From assembly GCA_015491585.1 (NCBI GenBank), contig WFVQ01000001.1, forward strand, positions 1 to 6,728: a stretch of DNA of 6,728 bases, read 5' to 3'. This document shows, one piece after another, positions 5,538-6,728 of this stretch (position 1 is its first letter; each line of letters starts with the position of its first letter). Source of the DNA: Deltaproteobacteria bacterium. Its GTDB lineage: Bacteria > Desulfobacterota > Dissulfuribacteria > Dissulfuribacterales > S140-46. Below the pieces are notes generated by a model. That model was not told the DNA's origin. It did no database searches and was given only the letters and a program-made list of their open reading frames with translations. The position numbers and the translations under genes are program-made.

Positions 5538-6728
5538 TCAACCGGCCAACGCCTCCTTCACCCTCCTGGCCAGGCGCATAGAGAAGCCGGGGAGCGAGGC
5601 GATCTCCTCCTCGGATGCCTCCGCAGCCCTGGCCGGGCTCCCGAACCTCTCCAGCAGGGTCTTGAGCCTCTTGGGGCCGATCCCCTCCACCTCCATGAGC
5701 CTGGACCTCAGGCTGGCCTTGCTCCTGCGGAGCCGGTGGGCCGTGATACCGAACCTGTGGGCCTCGTCCCGTACGCGCTGGATAAAGAACATGACCCGCG
5801 GCGGGGCCTCCACCTCCCTCCCCTGGCTGGAGAGGAGCAATTCATACCCGCGCCCCTTGTCCTTGGCAATGGCCGCCAGGGCAACCTCTTCGCTGAGTCC
5901 AGCACCGGCCACGGCACGGGAGGCGGCGGCGAGCTGCCCCTTGCCTCCGTCAACCAGCAGGAGATCGGGCAGCGGACGGGCCGACAGCCTGCGGCGGACC
6001 GCCTCTTCGATCATGGCGAAGTCGTCAGGGCCAGGGACGTAGTCCAGATTGTAGCGCCGGTAGTCCCGCTTCTCCGGCCTGCCAGAGACAAAGACCACAA
6101 AACTGCCCACGGGTTGCCCACCGCCGGTGTTGGAGATGTCAACGCCCTCGATCCTGGTGGGGATGGAGTCGAGGCCGAGGAGATCGGCGAGAAGGCGGGC
6201 GGTCTCCTCCCACTCATCCCTGGAGCGGAGCAGCGCCTCCAGCCCCTGGGCCGCATTCGCGGCAGCCATCTCGATGAGCCGCTTCCTGAAGCCCCTCACA
6301 GCGGTCTTGACCCTGACCCCTCCTCTCCTTGCTGACAGCCCATCAAGGAGATATTCCGCTCCCTCGAGGGCAAAAGGGAGGACCACTTCGGCAGGAAGAG
6401 GCCGCTCTGCATACCATTGGAGCAGAAAAGCCCGCAGGAACGCCGCCTCCCCCTCCTCCAGCCCGCCATTCAGCTCCAGCTCCAGCTCTCCCTGGACCAC
6501 ACCGGACCGGACCTCTATCAAGGAAGCCACCGCATGATCGCCGCTGCATGCCAGCCCCACCACATCCATGTCCGCATCCTCCGGCACGCTCCCCAGAAGC
6601 CCCCCTCCGCTCCACTCCAGGGCCCTTATCCTATCCCTGAGCACGGCGGCCCGCTCGAACTCCAGGGCCTCGGAGGCGGCCTCCATCTCCTGCCTGAGCT
6701 GTTCCACCACCTCTCTGCTCCTCCCCTC
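5538..6728 (-). CDS. uvrC: Excinuclease ABC subunit C, C-terminal part (runs off right edge)
   Basis: The visible 396 residues are the C-terminal two thirds of UvrC, the nuclease that makes both incisions around DNA lesions in the UvrABC repair complex. The frame is open to the window edge. A GTG at 6710 is internal, since the six codons before it (EGRSRE) continue the UvrC pattern. In visible numbering, the UVR/UvrB-binding helix is at about 9-37 (LEFERAAVLRDRIRAL). The RNase H-like nuclease domain holds EGVDISN (Asp197), LLLVDGGKGQL (Asp260) and RDEAHRFGITAHR (His324), the expected catalytic D-D-H set. The helix-hairpin-helix pair follows from about 342 (VEGIGPKRLKTLLERFG, then SLPGFSMRLARRVKEAL). 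The N-terminal GIY-YIG nuclease, which makes the 3' incision, would lie outside. The gene ends 9 bases from the convergent HDOD gene. Nothing seen is broken or odd. Confidence 0.97.
   Translation of the reverse strand, partial: EGRSREVVEQLRQEMEAASEALEFERAAVLRDRIRALEWSGGGLLGSVPEDADMDVVGLACSGDHAVASLIEVRSGVVQGELELELNGGLEEGEAAFLRAFLLQWYAERPLPAEVVLPFALEGAEYLLDGLSARRGGVRVKTAVRGFRKRLIEMAAANAAQGLEALLRSRDEWEETARLLADLLGLDSIPTRIEGVDISNTGGGQPVGSFVVFVSGRPEKRDYRRYNLDYVPGPDDFAMIEEAVRRRLSARPLPDLLLVDGGKGQLAAASRAVAGAGLSEEVALAAIAKDKGRGYELLLSSQGREVEAPPRVMFFIQRVRDEAHRFGITAHRLRRSKASLRSRLMEVEGIGPKRLKTLLERFGSPARAAEASEEEIASLPGFSMRLARRVKEALAG

Noticed and set aside
6708..6710. GTG at 6710 as the true uvrC start
   Set aside because: The frame continues unbroken to the edge with UvrC-like residues, and a protein starting here would lack the GIY-YIG nuclease domain that normal UvrC has.

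Overview
The window comes from a GC-rich, Gram-negative, motile bacterium. It encodes a periplasmic binding protein with a signal peptide, a two-TM chemoreceptor and a rhomboid-family membrane protein. Frequent AGG (Arg) and ATA (Ile) codons, a dCache-CZB chemoreceptor, a sulfur-oxyanion-sensor-like binding protein and a pentapeptide-repeat K+ channel together suggest a Desulfobacterota-like (deltaproteobacterial) lineage. That placement is inference; another anaerobic Gram-negative group such as Synergistota is not excluded.

Layout. On the minus strand, read right to left from 3575 to the left edge, is a tight three-gene run: a stand-alone secreted PhnD/TtrS-type substrate-binding protein (3575-2697), a 772-residue methyl-accepting chemotaxis protein (2685-367), and the first 121 codons of a rhomboid-family intramembrane protease (364 to the edge). 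A 190-base divergent regulatory region (3576-3765) separates this run from a plus-strand pair. That pair is a pentapeptide-repeat two-TM potassium channel (3766-4677), overlapping by one base with an HDOD-domain signalling protein (4677-5528). Converging on the HDOD gene after a 9-base gap is uvrC (5538 to the right edge), which lacks its 5' part. The window is almost entirely coding; no RNA genes, insertion sequences or CRISPR arrays are visible.

How the genes may work together. The binding protein has no ABC permease or ATPase gene beside it. Its sequence resembles the periplasmic sensor modules of TtrS/ThsS-type histidine kinases, and it is translationally coupled to a chemoreceptor. The simplest reading is a ligand-presenting partner for chemotaxis, possibly towards a sulfur oxyanion. 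The receptor also carries its own periplasmic dCache-like domain and a complete C-terminal zinc-binding CZB domain in the cytoplasm, so it may combine an external ligand signal with an internal zinc/redox signal. The divergent channel-HDOD pair looks like a second membrane-signalling unit. uvrC is a housekeeping repair gene and probably unrelated.

The most unusual structural signal is a long imperfect inverted repeat in the divergent region. In the binding-protein mRNA it would pair with, and partly hide, the ribosome binding site and start codon.
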